Shown: one piece after another, positions 25,617 to 33,894 of the stretch
Layout of the letters: each line of letters begins with the position of its first letter
How positions within the stretch are numbered: the stretch's first letter is position 1
DNA from: CAXXOK01 sp963674895
GTDB lineage: Bacteria > Bacillota > Clostridia > Christensenellales > Aristaeellaceae
Assembly: GCA_963674895.2 (NCBI GenBank)
Contig: CAXXCY010000002.1
Span: forward strand, 434,001-498,000
Length of the DNA stretch: 64,000 bases
Direction of reading: 5' to 3'
Position numbers and translations under genes: made by a program
Notes under the pieces: generated by a model
Told to the model about the DNA's origin: nothing
The model's database searches: none
The model's input: the letters and a program-made list of their open reading frames with translations, nothing else

Positions 25617-25690
25617 TCGGGGTGAAGGGATTCGAACCCCCGGCCCCATGCTCCCAAAGCATGTGCGCTACCAGACTGCGCTACACCCCG
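25617..25690 (-). tRNA. tRNA-Pro (anticodon TGG)
   Basis: The acceptor stem is CGGGGTG/CACCCCG, the anticodon stem CATGC/GCATG and the loop TTTGGGA, giving TGG. Discriminator A and CCA are encoded. It is the first tRNA of the operon, 33 bases after the promoter's -10 element. Confidence 0.95.
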
Positions 25691-25722
25691 CCTTGTGCAA
25701 GCCCATATAGGCGACGAATAGT

Positions 25723-25751
25723 ATTCTACTGGAATCGGGGTACGTTGTCAA
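25723..25751 (-). promoter_or_regulatory. Strong promoter of the seven-tRNA operon
   Basis: On the minus strand TTGACA (25746-25751) and TAGAAT (25723-25728) are 17 bases apart, close to the sigma-A consensus as expected for stable RNA genes. Confidence 0.85.
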
Positions 25752-25819
25752 GAGAAAATCCGCCGGGGGAAACGAATAAATGGAGATAAAAAAATATTTC
25801 AAAATTATTAAGAAAATAC

Positions 25820-25848
25820 TTGATTATTTAATATTTAAGTGCTACAAT
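25820..25848 (+). promoter_or_regulatory. Promoter of the UDP-GlcNAc 2-epimerase gene
   Basis: TTGATT (25820-25825) and TACAAT (25843-25848) are 17 bases apart inside a strongly AT-rich patch, 57 bases before the ATG at 25905. It is divergent from the tRNA operon promoter. Confidence 0.75.
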
Positions 25849-25904
25849 TTTAATGAACCGTAATATATTGGTCATAGTGCCCTGGGGACGAAGGAGACGG
25901 TACC

Positions 25905-27017
25905 ATGCATGAACAAGGGAAAATCACAGCTTTAATCGTTTTTGGCACCCGGCCCGAGGCGATTAAAATGTGTCCTCTCGTTAAGGAGTTCCGTACCCGC
26001 AGTAAATTCAACACCAAGGTCTGCGTGACCGGGCAGCACCGGGAGATGCTGGACCAGGTGCTGAAGCTGTTTGACGTTACGCCGGATTACGATCTGGATA
26101 TCATGCAGCAGGAACAGACGCTGTTTGATATCACCTCCAAAACGCTGCACGGAATGCAGCGCGTGCTGATGGAATGCAAGCCGGACGTCGTGCTGGTGCA
26201 CGGCGACACCACGACGGCGTTTGCCGCCTCGGTCGCCTCCCTGTATCTGCAAATCCCGGTGGCGCACGTGGAAGCGGGCCTGCGGACCCATAACATCTAT
26301 TCGCCGTTCCCCGAAGAATATAACCGCCAGGCCATCAGCCTGGTTGCGAAGTTTCACTTCGCGCCCACGCAGATGGCGCGCTATAACCTGCGGCTGGAGG
26401 GCCGTCCGTCCGAAAACATCTATGTGACCGGCAACACCGGCATCGACGCCCTGAAAACCACCGTGCGCCCCGATTTCCATTCGGATTTTCTCGATTGGGC
26501 CAAGGGCAGCCGCCTGCTGGTGATGACGGCGCACAGGCGCGAGAACGTCGGCGATCCGATGCGCAGCATGTTCCGGGCGGTCCGTCGGATTGTGGAAAAG
26601 TACGACGACGTGAAGCTGATCTACCCAATCCACAAAAACCCGGCGGTGCGCACCATCGCTTACGAAATGCTCAAGGACCACCCGCAGATCAAGCTGGTGG
26701 AGCCGATGGAAGTGGACGCCTTCCACAACCTGATCAACGCCGCGTACTTCATCCTGACGGATTCGGGCGGCATTCAGGAAGAGGCCCCCTCCCTGGGCAA
26801 GCCCGTGCTCGTTATGCGGGATACGACCGAACGGCCCGAGGGCCTGGACGCCGGCACCCTGCGCCTGGTCGGCACGGACGAACAGATTATCTACTATGCC
26901 TGCAGGCAGCTTCTGGACGACCCCGAGGAGTACAACAAAATGAGCGCCGCGCGCAACCCTTACGGAGACGGGCACGCGTCGGCGCGCATCGCGGATATCA
27001 TCGAAAAAACATTGTAA
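25905..27017 (+). CDS. wecB: UDP-N-acetylglucosamine 2-epimerase (non-hydrolysing)
   Basis: The 370-residue product converts UDP-GlcNAc to UDP-ManNAc for wall teichoic acid, capsule or other polymers. Family motifs run through it: FGTRPEAIK (residues 12-20), TGQHREMLDQ, VHGDTTT, HVEAGLRT near 119, TAHRRENVGDP near 208, the nucleotide-binding DSGGIQEEAP near 285 and RDTTERPEG near 303. Length and motifs match the bacterial WecB/MnaA family. GAAGGAGA precedes the ATG. It has its own promoter and no operon partner. It lies beside, but outside, the candidate Pel island, and could supply precursors for cell-surface sugars, though a link to Pel is not shown. Confidence 0.95.
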   Translation: MHEQGKITALIVFGTRPEAIKMCPLVKEFRTRSKFNTKVCVTGQHREMLDQVLKLFDVTPDYDLDIMQQEQTLFDITSKTLHGMQRVLMECKPDVVLVHGDTTTAFAASVASLYLQIPVAHVEAGLRTHNIYSPFPEEYNRQAISLVAKFHFAPTQMARYNLRLEGRPSENIYVTGNTGIDALKTTVRPDFHSDFLDWAKGSRLLVMTAHRRENVGDPMRSMFRAVRRIVEKYDDVKLIYPIHKNPAVRTIAYEMLKDHPQIKLVEPMEVDAFHNLINAAYFILTDSGGIQEEAPSLGKPVLVMRDTTERPEGLDAGTLRLVGTDEQIIYYACRQLLDDPEEYNKMSAARNPYGDGHASARIADIIEKTL

Positions 27018-27061
27018 TCAAATCCGGAGCGATAACCGTTCCTCACCAAACACAATGCCTG

Positions 27062-27097
27062 TGGCCCCGGACCCGCGTTTCGCGGCCGGGGCTTTCG
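27062..27097 (+). terminator. Terminator between convergent wecB and btuD genes
   Basis: GGCCCCGG pairs with CCGGGGC and an inner CCGCG pairs with CGCGG, followed by TTTCGCGTTT. The position, 45 bases after the epimerase stop and before the end of the opposing ABC gene, fits a terminator, although the T-tract is broken. Confidence 0.6.
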
Positions 27098-27139
27098 CGT
27101 TTCGCACCGCGGCGAAGCGCCGTGGGAAACGCAAAGCGC

Positions 27140-27901
27140 TCAGCCGCGCCAAATCCCGTACAGTCCCCGCATCCAGGCCGTTACGTCCATGCCGTAGACG
27201 CGCTCAAGCAGCGCGGGGGCTAGCGCTTCTTCCGGCGCGGCGTCCGCCGCGATCTGCCCGTTGTTCAGCAGCATAACGCGCGTGCCGAACCGCCGCGCGA
27301 CCGCGAGATCGTGCACCACCGAGATTACGGCGCGGCCCTCCCGCTTCAGCCAGGCGGAGATGAGCTCCAAAATCTGTTTTTGATAGGCGAGGTCCAGATG
27401 GCTGGAGGGCTCGTCCAGCAGCAGCAGCCCGGGGTCCTGCGCGAACAGCTGCGCCAGAAACGCGCGCTGCACCTCCCCGCCGGAGATCTGCGATATCGGG
27501 TGCCCGCGCAGCGCTTCCGTGCCCGTCTGCCGCAGGGCTGCTTCCACGGCGGCTTCGTCCGCCGCGTCGAACCCGCCGAGCGCGTCGTGGTAGGCGTAGC
27601 GCCCCAGCCGCACGATCTCCTCCACCGTAAAGGCGTAGCCCGCGGCGTAGCGCTGCGAAAGCATCCCCATATTCCGGGCCCGCCTGCGCGGGTTCATGGT
27701 CCCGATGGTTTCTCCGTTGAGCCGCAGCTCACCCGTATAGGGCACGCCCTGCGTCAGCGCCTCCAGCAGCGTGGATTTGCCCGCGCCGTTGGGGCCCGTC
27801 ACCATCAGCCACTCCCCGCTTTTCACGGAAAAGGAAACGTTGTTCAGCGCCTCGGCTTCGCCGTAGTGCACAGACAGGTTTTTCACCTCAAGCATGCGCA
27901 T
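27140..27901 (-). CDS. btuD: ATP-binding subunit of a cobalamin ABC importer
   Basis: The 253-residue ATPase has Walker A GPNGAGKST (residues 36-44), the Q-loop region MLSQRYAAGYAF, the signature ISGGEVQRAFLAQ, Walker B LLLLDEPSSHLD and the switch His in ISVVHDLAVA. It is of the FecE/BtuD type that partners FecCD permeases. It overlaps the end of the permease gene by 14 bases and is the last gene of the riboswitch-controlled operon, which supports cobalamin (or cobinamide) over iron-siderophore as substrate. The C-terminal tail beyond the usual ATPase domain is short. Confidence 0.88.
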   Translation of the reverse strand: MRMLEVKNLSVHYGEAEALNNVSFSVKSGEWLMVTGPNGAGKSTLLEALTQGVPYTGELRLNGETIGTMNPRRRARNMGMLSQRYAAGYAFTVEEIVRLGRYAYHDALGGFDAADEAAVEAALRQTGTEALRGHPISQISGGEVQRAFLAQLFAQDPGLLLLDEPSSHLDLAYQKQILELISAWLKREGRAVISVVHDLAVARRFGTRVMLLNNGQIAADAAPEEALAPALLERVYGMDVTAWMRGLYGIWRG

Positions 27902-28919
27902 CCCCCTTTCGCCCGCGCAGCAGGATGACCGTGAACACCACCGCGCCGATCAGCGAGGTGACCACGCCGATGGGCAGCTCGATGGGGCTGATCAATGTGC
28001 GCGCCAGGAGGTCGGACAGCATCAGGAAGATCGCGCCGCCGAACACCGTGGCCGGCAGCAGCTTTTTGTGGTTGGGGCCGGTAATCAGCCGGAGGATATG
28101 CGGCGTCACCAGGCCGACGAAGGCGATCGTGCCGCCGATGGACACGCATACGCCGATCAGCGCGGACGCGCAGATCAGCATCGTAAGCCGCACCCGCCGC
28201 ACGTTCACGCCGACGGAGCGCGCGTTGGCCTCTCCCACGGCGAAGGCGTTCAGCTCCCGCGCGTGCGCAAGCATCACGCTGCCGAATACCAGCAGCGCGG
28301 CGAGCAGCGTAACGGCGTTCAGGTAGGTGGAGCCCTGCAGGCTTCCCATCGTCCAGTAGGTGATAGTCCTGAGCTTTTCGCCCGAAAACGCGATGATCAG
28401 GCTCAGGACGCCGGATACGAACATCGAAAAAATGATGCCGATCAGGATGATGGTGTGCGTGGCGAAGCTGCGGTCCAGCCTGTAGGCGAGCGCCAGGATG
28501 ATTGTGAGCGATGCAAGCGCTCCGGCGATCGCCATCACCATGGTGCTTGCGTAGCGAAGGAAGGGAAAGCTGATCCCAAGCGCGATGGCGGTGATCGCGC
28601 CGAGTCCCGCGCCCGCCGATACGCCGAGGGTGGAGCCGTCCGCGAGCGGGTTTCGCAAAAGCCCCTGCATCACGCCGCCGCACAGCGCCAGCGCCGCGCC
28701 CGAGAGCGCGACGCACAGCACGCGCGGCAGCCGCACCATCAGGACGATGGATACGCCCGCGCCCTCCTGCGGGACGCCGAGGATGCCGTTGAGGATAATC
28801 TGCAGCGTTTCGACGGGGGGCAGGGCGACGCTGCCCGCGCACACGCAGAACGTGAGCGTACAAAGCAGCGCCGCCGCAAAACCCAGATACGCGATGGGAT
28901 GAAATCCTTCTTTTTTCAT
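27888..28919 (-). CDS. btuC: FecCD-family permease subunit of a cobalamin importer
   Basis: The 343-residue membrane protein has about ten transmembrane segments and the FecCD motifs RLPRVLCVALSGAALALCGGVMQGLLRNPLADGSTLG-type region near residues 45-80 (kept short here: GVMQGLLRNPLADGS), GSLQGSTYLNA near 195 and GTIAFVGLVTPHILRL near 265, the cytoplasmic loop that contacts the ATPase. It starts nine bases after the binding-protein gene ends. FecCD permeases handle cobalamin, haem or siderophores; the upstream cobalamin riboswitch points to B12. Confidence 0.9.
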   Translation of the reverse strand: MKKEGFHPIAYLGFAAALLCTLTFCVCAGSVALPPVETLQIILNGILGVPQEGAGVSIVLMVRLPRVLCVALSGAALALCGGVMQGLLRNPLADGSTLGVSAGAGLGAITAIALGISFPFLRYASTMVMAIAGALASLTIILALAYRLDRSFATHTIILIGIIFSMFVSGVLSLIIAFSGEKLRTITYWTMGSLQGSTYLNAVTLLAALLVFGSVMLAHARELNAFAVGEANARSVGVNVRRVRLTMLICASALIGVCVSIGGTIAFVGLVTPHILRLITGPNHKKLLPATVFGGAIFLMLSDLLARTLISPIELPIGVVTSLIGAVVFTVILLRGRKGDAHA

Positions 28920-28928
28920 ACGATATGC

Positions 28929-29822
28929 TTATTGCGCGCGCAGGGAGTCAAGCAGCTGCCGCGCGCCCTCCGTAAGCCTCGGGCCCGGTCGCGTGAGCGC
29001 GTCGCCAAATCCGCAGAACACGTCCCCGTTTTGCACGGCGGTCACAGTTTCCCATCCCGCCCGCTGCAAAACTTCCTCGGCGGGGGACGGCGACTGGCCG
29101 TAATCGGTCGTCGATGTGAAGATGTAATCGGGATTGCGCGCGATCACCTGCTCCTCGGAAACCTGCGCGAAGCCCTCCAAATCGGCAAAGATATTGGTCA
29201 ATCCCAGGATGTCCGCGATTTCCTGCATAAAGTTGCCGCTTCCGGCGGTCCACAGCCCGTATTCCAGCGGGGACACCTCAAAGTAGATGCTTCCGGACAT
29301 ACGGCTTTCTTCCCGCAGCGCCGCGAAATCCGCCTGTATCCGCGCGACGAGGGCGCCGGCTTCCGCGTCCCTGCCGGTCAGCGCGCCGATGACCGCGATC
29401 GCCTCATACGTGCCCGCGATGTCCGTGGCGCTTGACACGGCCACGGCGATGCCCGCCGATTCGAGCATTTCCACCTGCGCCTCGCTCTGCGCCATCGTGC
29501 CCATCAGTACAAGCTGCGGTTCCAGCGCGATAATCTGCTCGATATTGGTTTCGTAGCCGGATTCCACCGAGGGAACCATAAGCACCTCTGCGGGGTAATC
29601 GCAGTACGCGCCTCGCCCCACAAGCGTATCGCCCGCGCCCAGCGCGTAGAGGATTTCGCAGTCCGCCGCCGTCAGGGCGACGACCCGCGTCGCCGGCTCT
29701 GCCAGATTTACTTCTCTGCCCATCATGTCCGTTACGGTGAGCGCGCCGCCTTCCGCCAGTCCGCAGCCGGCGGTCAGCGCCACGATCAGGGCAAGCGCCA
29801 GTCCAAGGATTTTCCTGTTCAT
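28929..29822 (-). CDS. btuF: Cobalamin-binding lipoprotein of the ABC importer
   Basis: ATG 29822 is chosen over an ATG nine bases upstream, because GGGAAAGGA is then properly spaced. The 297-residue precursor has a lipoprotein signal ending in the lipobox LTAGC. The mature part is a type III (BtuF/FhuD) binding protein: LTVTDMMGREVNL near the start, VVALTAADCEILYALGAGDTLVGRG, EQIIALEPQLVLMGT and the C-lobe NPDYIFTST. It would capture cobalamin outside the membrane and deliver it to BtuCD. It is the first gene after the cobalamin riboswitch. Confidence 0.88.
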   Translation of the reverse strand: MNRKILGLALALIVALTAGCGLAEGGALTVTDMMGREVNLAEPATRVVALTAADCEILYALGAGDTLVGRGAYCDYPAEVLMVPSVESGYETNIEQIIALEPQLVLMGTMAQSEAQVEMLESAGIAVAVSSATDIAGTYEAIAVIGALTGRDAEAGALVARIQADFAALREESRMSGSIYFEVSPLEYGLWTAGSGNFMQEIADILGLTNIFADLEGFAQVSEEQVIARNPDYIFTSTTDYGQSPSPAEEVLQRAGWETVTAVQNGDVFCGFGDALTRPGPRLTEGARQLLDSLRAQ

Positions 29823-29924
29823 TCGATTCATTCCTTTCCCAATCCGGGATAAGCAAAGGCCGCTCCTGCTGGAACGGTCTGTTCTGCGCACAAAAACCAA
29901 TGAGCGCTTTCCTGCCCAATCCCA

Positions 29925-30098
29925 GAGGTCGCCGCACGAACAGGTCTCCCGGCTTGGCATCATCCTACTGGGGCGCCTTCCCGCCGTTTCCGGCAGTGGC
30001 AACGTGCCCTCTCATCCGCCACACGGTTACTGGGATAGCCCGGAATTCTCATCCGATTCCCGCGGAGCTTGCTTGCTCCGGTGCCGTGTATGGCACAT
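29925..30098 (-). promoter_or_regulatory. Cobalamin (AdoCbl-type) riboswitch
   Basis: On the minus strand the conserved cobalamin riboswitch elements appear in order: GGGAATCGGATGAGAATTCC followed by CCCAGTAACCGTGTG (the GGGAAxxxGGTGxAAxTCC and CCCGCxACTG region), then GCCACTG, CGGGAAGG and the B12 box CCGGGAGACCTG (consensus CxGGAxACCTGCC). It lies about 100 bases ahead of the btuF-like gene. Binding of adenosylcobalamin normally lowers expression. A hairpin CCGTTCC/GGAGCGG between the aptamer and the start codon may be the expression platform. Edges are approximate. Confidence 0.9.
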
Positions 30099-30233
30099 TC
30101 GCGCGCTTATTCGGTTGTGGTTTGAGTATACGGGCTGCGCGGCGCCGTGTCAATGCCCGCGCGGCCTTCCGTTTCCGGGCGGGAGCAGGGGATGCGTTAC
30201 CGGATTGTTGCAATTGTAAATTGACGGCGTTTT

Positions 30234-30285
30234 GTTAAATCCACGTTAAAATTTTTAGGTTCGTTTCAGTATCCGCCCCTAGAAT
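30234..30285 (+). promoter_or_regulatory. Promoter region with GTTAAA direct repeats
   Basis: GTTAAA occurs at 30234-30239 and 30245-30250, 11 bases apart, upstream of a TAGAAT -10 element at 30280-30285 that has no good -35. Direct repeats of this period in place of a -35 are typical of response-regulator-activated promoters such as Pho-type ones. The regulator is unknown. Confidence 0.4.
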
Positions 30286-30309
30286 AGGGCTCGAACGGAG
30301 GGAACCGCT

Positions 30310-31023
30310 ATGGAAAACAAGATGATTTTTCACCGGTTTGAAAAGAAATACCTGTTGAGCCCGTGGGCCTACCGCCGATTGCAGCGTCTGCTTGCGGATG
30401 AAATGGTGCAGGACGAGTATGGGCTGCACACCATCACGAGCGTGTACTTTGATACGGATGCATTCGATATCATCCGCACGTCCGTGCAGCAGCCGCCCTT
30501 TAAAGAGAAGCTACGCCTGCGGTGGTACGGCGTGCCCAAGCCGCAGGACCCCGTGTTCCTGGAGCTTAAGCGCAAATACCGCGGCATGGTGTATAAGCGC
30601 CGCATCCCGGTCGACCCGTTCAGCGCAAAACAGCTGCTGCGTACGGAATTGCCTTTGTTTGCGCAAAGCCAGGTCGCCAGAGAGGTGGATTGGTTCATCC
30701 GGCGCTACAGTCCCGTGCCCAAGCTGTTGCTGGCGTACGACCGCGAGGCGCTGGAGGGCAGGCACGACGAAGGGCTGCGCATCACATTTGACCACAACAT
30801 CCGCTGGCGGGATTACGATCTGGACCTGTCACACGGCAGCTACGGCGCGCCGCTGATCAGCGTAGAGAATGTGCTGATGGAAATCAAAGCGCCGCAGACC
30901 CTGCCGGTGTGGCTGTCGGGTCTGCTGGCGGCGGAGAAGATCTATCCGTCCTCGTTTTCCAAGTACGGTGCCTGGTACCAGCAGGTTTATCTGATGAAGG
31001 GAAGACAAGAATATGTTGGATAG
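30310..31023 (+). CDS. VTC-domain polyphosphate polymerase-like protein, second copy
   Basis: The 237-residue product has the VTC/triphosphate-tunnel pattern: RFEKKYLL (ExK), TSVYFDTD, KLRLRWYG (RxR), VFLELKRKYRG (ExK), KLLLAYDREAL, LRITFDHNIRWR and NVLMEIKAP, with the late Lys in SFSKYGAWYQ. It is a diverged paralogue of the protein at 14276-15013; the CotH partner is missing here. The ribosome binding site is GGAGGG. Its end overlaps the DUF4956 gene by 11 bases. The polymerised product, probably polyphosphate or another phosphorylated species, is inferred from the fold only. Confidence 0.88.
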   Translation: MENKMIFHRFEKKYLLSPWAYRRLQRLLADEMVQDEYGLHTITSVYFDTDAFDIIRTSVQQPPFKEKLRLRWYGVPKPQDPVFLELKRKYRGMVYKRRIPVDPFSAKQLLRTELPLFAQSQVAREVDWFIRRYSPVPKLLLAYDREALEGRHDEGLRITFDHNIRWRDYDLDLSHGSYGAPLISVENVLMEIKAPQTLPVWLSGLLAAEKIYPSSFSKYGAWYQQVYLMKGRQEYVG

Positions 31024-31684
31024 CATCTTTGCAAGCTCCGCGGAGGGCGCGACGCTCGTACAGGTGATTATAAGCCTGCTGCTGTCCCTCGCGCTCGGGT
31101 TTGTGATCTCCGCCGTCTACCGGTGGAAAAACGACCATTCCCCGACACTGGCCGTGGGGATCGTCCTGATGCCCGCCGTCGTGCAGGCTGTGATCTTTCT
31201 GGTGAACGGCAACCTCGGCACCGGGCTCGCGGTGATGGGCGCGTTCACGCTGGTCCGCTTCCGTTCGGTCGCGGGCAGCGCCAGGGATATCACCTGCATC
31301 TTTTTCGCGATGGCCGTCGGCCTTGCGACGGGCATGGGTTACGCGCTGTATGCCGTCCTGTTTACGCTTATCGTCGGCGGGGCGTACTTCCTGCTGAGCT
31401 CGATCCGCTACGGGGAAAAAGCGACGCTCAAAAGCCTGCGCATCACCATCCCCGAGGACCTGGAGTACGAGGGTATCTTTGACGACCTGTTCCGCGAGTA
31501 TACCGACAAGGCCGAGCTTTGCACGGTCAAGACCACCAATCTGGGCAGCTTGTTTGAACTGCATTACCGGATTATAATGAAGGACGACGCCCGGCAAAAG
31601 GCGCTGATCGACGAAATCCGCTGCCGCAACGGCAACCTCGGCGTGATGCTGGGCAAGGCGTCCCCATGGAAGGAAGAATTATAA
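31013..31684 (+). CDS. DUF4956 membrane protein, second copy
   Basis: The 223-residue protein has four membrane segments in the first 130 residues, including MGAFTLVRFRSVAGSARDITCIFFAMAVGLATGMGY-type sequence (core VRFRSVAGSARDI), which parallels VRYRTAVKDPLDL in the copy at 13593-14291. A soluble tail of about 85 residues follows. It overlaps the VTC gene before it and the lipoprotein gene after it, so the three genes are tightly coupled. The family has no established function; recurrent pairing with VTC proteins suggests one complex. Confidence 0.85.
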   Translation: MLDSIFASSAEGATLVQVIISLLLSLALGFVISAVYRWKNDHSPTLAVGIVLMPAVVQAVIFLVNGNLGTGLAVMGAFTLVRFRSVAGSARDITCIFFAMAVGLATGMGYALYAVLFTLIVGGAYFLLSSIRYGEKATLKSLRITIPEDLEYEGIFDDLFREYTDKAELCTVKTTNLGSLFELHYRIIMKDDARQKALIDEIRCRNGNLGVMLGKASPWKEEL

Positions 31685-33450
31685 TAAAAAAGAAGCTTGT
31701 TATCCTGATTGCCGCTTTGCTCTTGCTGCCGGTATTCGCCGGCTGCAGCGCGTCCGTCGCGCAGACCGCCGTTTCGGAAACGGCGCAGGCTATCGTGGAA
31801 AGCGTTTCACCGGTTTCCACGCAAGGCTTGCAGCAGATGGCCGCGATTACCCTGAACGGCGGCTCCGCTTCGGCGGAGGGCGGCGGCGTGACCGTTGACG
31901 GAAGCACCGTGACCATCATTGCGGGCGGAACCTATACGCTGACCGGGACGTTTACCGACGGCCGGATCGTCGTGGACGCGGGCAAGGACGAAATCGTGGA
32001 ACTGGTGCTAAACGGCGTATCCGTCGCCTCGTCAACCGGCGCGGCGATCTACTGCAAACAGGCGGACACGACCGTCGTCACGCTGGCGGAGGGCACCGAA
32101 AACACCCTGACCGGCGCTTCGAACGCTGGGGATTCCGACGCCGCGACCGACGAGCCCGACGCGGCGCTGTTTGCCGAAGACGGCCTCGCCATCCGCGGGG
32201 AAGGCGCGCTGACGGTTACCGGCAGCATGCAAAGCGGGATCGTGGCCAAGGACGCGCTCGTGATCGAAAGCGGAACGATTGCCGTGCAGGCGGATAACCA
32301 CGGCATCCGCGGCAAGGACTCCGTCAAGATTTTGGACGGAGGCATCACGATTGACGCCGGAAACGACGGCATCCAGTCCGACAATACCGGGGACGCGGCC
32401 AAAGGCTATGTGCTGATCGCGGGCGGAACCCTACAGATCACCGCCGCGCACGACGGCATTCAGGCGCAGACGAGCCTGAAGGTCTCCGGCGGCATACTCG
32501 GCATCCAGTCCGGCGGCGGCTATACCACCGAGAGCTATTCGGCGGAGGAAAGCTATAAGGGCCTGAAATCCGCCGGCACGGTCAGCGTCACGGGCGGCGA
32601 GATCACCGTCAACAGCCTCGACGACGCCATCCATGCGGGCGATACCGTAACGGTATCAGGCGGCAGCCTGATGCTGACGACCCGGGACGACGGCATCCAC
32701 GCCGAAGGCACGGTGCATATCACGGGCGGAACCGTCGCCATTGCGATCTGCTACGAGGGCATCGAGGGCACGGTCGTCAATATCGAGGGCGGAACCATCT
32801 CCATGCTGGCCGCGGACGACGGCATCAACGCCGCCGATGCCTCCGCAGGCGGGCAGGGCGACCGCATGGGCCGGTTCGGCGGTTTCGGCGATACAGCGGA
32901 CAGCAGTCTGCAGGTGACGATCTCCGGCGGTACGATCTTCATCAACGCGTACGGCGACGGCGTCGATTCAAACGGGTATATCACCATGACCGGCGGCGCG
33001 CTGTATGTCTCCGGCCCGGTGTCCTCCAGAAACGGCGCGATCGACTACAACGGCACGTTTTTGATGACAGGGGGCACGCTGGCCGCCGCGGGTGCGAGCG
33101 GTATGGCGCAGGCGCCAAGCCAGGGTTCCGCGCAGCCCTCGGTGATCGTGTACTTCACGCAAACGCAGGCGGCGGGCGCGACATGCTGGTTGACGGATGA
33201 GAGCGGCAATGCTATCCTGAGCTATACGCCGGATAAGGAGTTCCAGTGCATCGTGTTTTCTTCCCCCGAACTGACGGTCGGGAGCGGATACCGGGTGTAC
33301 GTGGGTTCCGGCGAGGACCTGGAAAGCGCTGCGCTTTTGGAAGCGTTCACGCAGTCGGGCACCGTTACGTCCGTGGGCGGCGGGGCCGCGCAGACGTGGA
33401 ACACGCAGCAGGACTTCGGACCGCAGCGCAACGACATGAGGAGGCCGTGA
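31666..33450 (+). CDS. Surface lipoprotein with a beta-helical carbohydrate-binding domain (DUF4353-like)
   Basis: The 594-residue product has a lipoprotein signal (KKKLVILIAALLLLPVFAGC). The mature part is a long run of repeats of the form GIxxKxxVxIxGGxxxIxAxxDGI, for example DGIQAQTSLKVSGGIL, DAIHAGDTVTVSGGSL and DGIHAEGTVHITGGTV, the pattern of right-handed beta-helix, carbohydrate-binding domain-containing proteins formerly called DUF4353. In such genes the partner is often a VTC-DUF4956 or CotH set, as here. The ATG at 31666 overlaps the DUF4956 gene by 19 bases; its ribosome binding site is weak, consistent with translational coupling. It ends with ATGA overlap to the next gene. Confidence 0.83.
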   Translation: MEGRIIIKKKLVILIAALLLLPVFAGCSASVAQTAVSETAQAIVESVSPVSTQGLQQMAAITLNGGSASAEGGGVTVDGSTVTIIAGGTYTLTGTFTDGRIVVDAGKDEIVELVLNGVSVASSTGAAIYCKQADTTVVTLAEGTENTLTGASNAGDSDAATDEPDAALFAEDGLAIRGEGALTVTGSMQSGIVAKDALVIESGTIAVQADNHGIRGKDSVKILDGGITIDAGNDGIQSDNTGDAAKGYVLIAGGTLQITAAHDGIQAQTSLKVSGGILGIQSGGGYTTESYSAEESYKGLKSAGTVSVTGGEITVNSLDDAIHAGDTVTVSGGSLMLTTRDDGIHAEGTVHITGGTVAIAICYEGIEGTVVNIEGGTISMLAADDGINAADASAGGQGDRMGRFGGFGDTADSSLQVTISGGTIFINAYGDGVDSNGYITMTGGALYVSGPVSSRNGAIDYNGTFLMTGGTLAAAGASGMAQAPSQGSAQPSVIVYFTQTQAAGATCWLTDESGNAILSYTPDKEFQCIVFSSPELTVGSGYRVYVGSGEDLESAALLEAFTQSGTVTSVGGGAAQTWNTQQDFGPQRNDMRRP

Positions 33451-33821
33451 TGCAATTTACAATCGTACATACCAACCTGAACGTTTTCGATCTGGACAAG
33501 AGCCTCAGGTTCTATCAGGATGCTCTGGGGCTCGCCGAAGTACGCCGCAGCGAGGCCGGGGACGGCAGTTACAAGATCGTATTCCTGTCCGACGGTACGG
33601 ACGGCCACCGGCTGGAGCTGACCTGGCTGCGCGATAAGGCGACGCCCTACGAGCTTGGCGATAACGAAACGCACATCGCCTTTCGCGTCAGAGAGTTTGA
33701 ACAGGCCCATCAGCTGCACGAGGATATGGGCGTGATCTGCTACGAGAACACGAAAATGGGCATCTACTTCATCAACGATCCGGACGGATACTGGCTGGAG
33801 ATCGTGCCGGTGAGGGAATAG
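33450..33821 (+). CDS. VOC-family (glyoxalase I-like) protein
   Basis: Start at ATG 33450, with GAGGAGG upstream and overlapping the previous stop. The 123-residue product has two beta-alpha-beta-beta-beta modules of the vicinal oxygen chelate fold: HTNLNVFDLDKSLRFYQDALGL at the N-terminus (motif shown in part: DKSLRFYQDALGL) and HIAFRVREFEQAHQLHEDMG, ending INDPDGYWLEIVP. Metal-ligand candidates are His8, Glu near 57, His near 75 and Glu near 119, the glyoxalase I arrangement. Conversion of a methylglyoxal-thiol adduct is the likely role, but VOC proteins have many functions. Linkage to the VTC operon seems incidental. Confidence 0.82.
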   Translation: MQFTIVHTNLNVFDLDKSLRFYQDALGLAEVRRSEAGDGSYKIVFLSDGTDGHRLELTWLRDKATPYELGDNETHIAFRVREFEQAHQLHEDMGVICYENTKMGIYFINDPDGYWLEIVPVRE

Positions 33822-33841
33822 ACAAACAGACTTGCATAAAG

Positions 33842-33872
33842 AAATCCCGGCCCGTCAGGGCCGGGATTTCTT
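33842..33872 (+). terminator. Bidirectional rho-independent terminator
   Basis: AAATCCCGGCCC pairs perfectly with GGGCCGGGATTT around GTCA, followed by CTTTAT. It separates the VOC gene from the opposing small secreted-protein gene and probably serves both. Confidence 0.88.
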
Positions 33873-33894
33873 TATGCTGTCAGGAGGGTATGGG

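Noticed and set aside
27894..29435. 513-codon plus-strand frame opposite the cobalamin importer genes
   Set aside because: Shadow of btuC/btuF; composition dominated by Arg, His, Gln and Asp, no ribosome binding site and no family motif.
33246..33449. Upstream extension of the VOC gene
   Set aside because: The extension is the out-of-frame end of the lipoprotein gene; the ATG at 33450 has a good ribosome binding site and begins the conserved fold.
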